DNA of 64,000 nt, from assembly GCF_002024165.1 (NCBI RefSeq), contig NZ_MWQN01000001.1:3637365-3701364 (forward strand), read 5' to 3'. Source of the DNA: Embleya scabrispora (GTDB taxonomy: Bacteria > Actinomycetota > Actinomycetes > Streptomycetales > Streptomycetaceae). Each line of letters opens with the position of its first letter. The first letter of the stretch is position 1. The notes under the pieces were generated by a model, which was not told where the DNA came from, made no database searches, and worked only from the letters and a program-made list of their open reading frames with translations. Made by a program: the position numbers and the translations under genes. Of the stretch, positions 63,064 through 64,000 are shown piece after piece.

Positions 63064-63213
63064 GGGGGCCCTCCGGGGCATGGCAGGCGGTCGTGGCAGG
63101 TGTCCGGAGACCCGAGTGTTTCCCGGCCCCCAGGGGAGGCAACGTACCCGGGTGCCCTCCCTCGCACACCGGGTGTGTCCGCCGTCACGGGCATGTGTGT
63201 CCGACCGCCGGGG

Positions 63214-63219
63214 TACTGT
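63214..63219 (+). promoter_or_regulatory. -10 box TACTGT of a leaderless permease gene
   Basis: Ends 6 nt before GTG 63226. It would serve the permease operon. Confidence 0.5.
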
Positions 63220-63225
63220 CCGCGA

Positions 63226-63972
63226 GTGATTGTGGCCTCCGGTGACTGCCTGAAGCGCAACTCGTGGATCTGCGGGAAGTACTTCGACGAGTACTCCGGG
63301 GAGATCACCGACGCGTTGCGCGAACACGTCTATCTGACCGTCGTCTCGGTGGCGATCGGCGTACTCGTCGCGTTCCCGATGGCCCTCGCGGCCCGGCGGT
63401 GGCGCCCGGCGGGCAGCGTGCTGCTCGGCTCCACCACGATCCTGTACACGATTCCCTCGCTGGCGATGTTCGCGATTTTGCAGCCGTTCACCGGGCTGAC
63501 CGAGACCACCGTGATCATCGGTCTGGTGCTGTATTCGCTGACCATCCTGGTCCGGAACATGCTGGCCGGTCTGCGGGCGGTGCCGCCCGATGTGGTCGAG
63601 GCGGCGAAGGGGATGGGCTACGGGCCGGGACGACTGCTCTTCCAGGTCGAACTGCCGCTCGCGCTGCCCGCGATCATGGCGGGCGTGCGGGTCGCCACGG
63701 TGTCCACGGTCGCGCTCACCACGGTCGGCGCGATCGTCGGCTCCGGCGGCCTCGGCAACCTCATCTACTCGGGCATCGACACGCTGTTCAAGGCGCAGGT
63801 GCTCACCGCGTCGGTGCTGTGCGTCGCGCTGGCGATCGTGGCGGACCTGCTGTTGCTGGGCGTACAGCGGTTGTTGACGCCGTGGGAGCGGGCAGGCGGC
63901 CGCAAGCGGCGGTTGCCGTACGTGTCCGCGCCGACCGCCGAGGTCGACACACGAGCGGGGGCCGCGGCGTGA
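63226..63972 (+). CDS. OpuC-like ABC transporter permease
   Basis: 248 aa, five or six helices. The permease coupling loop VVEAAKGMGYGPGRLLFQVELP and the TVGAIVGSGGLGNLI segment place it in the glycine betaine/choline permease family. It pairs with the ATPase encoded divergently. GTG 63226 is chosen because the -10 box lies six bases before it and MIVASGDCLKRN suits the family. The stop overlaps the next start (GTGA). Confidence 0.9.
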   Translation: MIVASGDCLKRNSWICGKYFDEYSGEITDALREHVYLTVVSVAIGVLVAFPMALAARRWRPAGSVLLGSTTILYTIPSLAMFAILQPFTGLTETTVIIGLVLYSLTILVRNMLAGLRAVPPDVVEAAKGMGYGPGRLLFQVELPLALPAIMAGVRVATVSTVALTTVGAIVGSGGLGNLIYSGIDTLFKAQVLTASVLCVALAIVADLLLLGVQRLLTPWERAGGRKRRLPYVSAPTAEVDTRAGAAA

Positions 63973-64000
63973 ACGTACTGGGAGACGCCTGGGACTGGTT
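63969..64000 (+). CDS. Second transporter permease, cut by the window end
   Basis: Starts GTG 63969 inside the preceding stop (GTGA) and reads MNVLGDAWDW before the window ends. By position it should be the second OpuC permease. Confidence 0.65.
   Translation, partial: MNVLGDAWDW

Overview
The window is very GC-rich DNA with GTG and TTG starts, Tat and lipoprotein signals, F420/luciferase-type oxidoreductases and lysine/alanine-rich TopA tails. It also has the MFS-thymidylate kinase fusion and the gene orders topA-tmk-holB and ppa-dacB-metalloprotease-tilS-hpt-ftsH-folE-folP-folB-folK-DUF3180. These point to an actinomycete of the Streptomycetaceae or a close relative; the genus cannot be fixed from sequence alone. 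No CRISPR array, transposase, integrase or rRNA was seen.

Layout. (1) 1-12.2 kb is a core block: topA (5' end cut off by the window), an MFS-TMK-coiled-coil fusion, holB, a membrane-anchored esterase-like protein that seems to lack its catalytic residues, two paralogous TAP-like lipoprotein peptidases, and tRNA-Thr(CGT). (2) 12.14-14.24 kb is a 2.1-kb islet between two identical 43-bp copies of the tRNA 3' half. It carries a MerR/DUF433 antitoxin and a DUF5615 PIN-like toxin but no recognisable integrase. (3) 14.4-31.7 kb is an accessory block: a polymorphic-toxin operon (small helical protein, WXG/RHS toxin with a REase-like tip, overlapping immunity candidate), a Tat DyP peroxidase head-to-head with a beta-helix lipoprotein, a membrane-anchored secreted protein, an LAXTG-anchored adhesin, and a 1680-aa DUF4011-helicase-Vsr protein of defence type. 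Five of these genes hold the rare TTA leucine codon, which suggests bldA-type developmental control. (4) 32-49 kb is mixed: surface protein, MacB-like ABC exporter, APH-like kinase, HAD phosphatase, L,D-transpeptidase, double TerD protein, a MarR/SDR/LLM-oxidoreductase cluster with a clear operator, AlaX-like editing protein and DedA protein. (5) 49-64 kb is a second core block: NlpC/P60 hydrolase, ppa, dacB, zinc metalloprotease, tilS, hpt, ftsH, the folate operon, and the start of an OpuC-like osmoprotectant transporter that runs off the end.

Functional links. Cell-wall genes (L,D-transpeptidase, NlpC/P60, dacB), folate synthesis (folE, folP, folB, folK, coupled by ATGA overlaps) and the tilS-hpt-ftsH housekeeping run are the coherent modules. 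Several genes appear to be leaderless, with a TANNNT -10 box only 6-7 nt before the start codon. ftsH instead shows a Shine-Dalgarno sequence separated from its ATG by a hairpin that would restore normal spacing.
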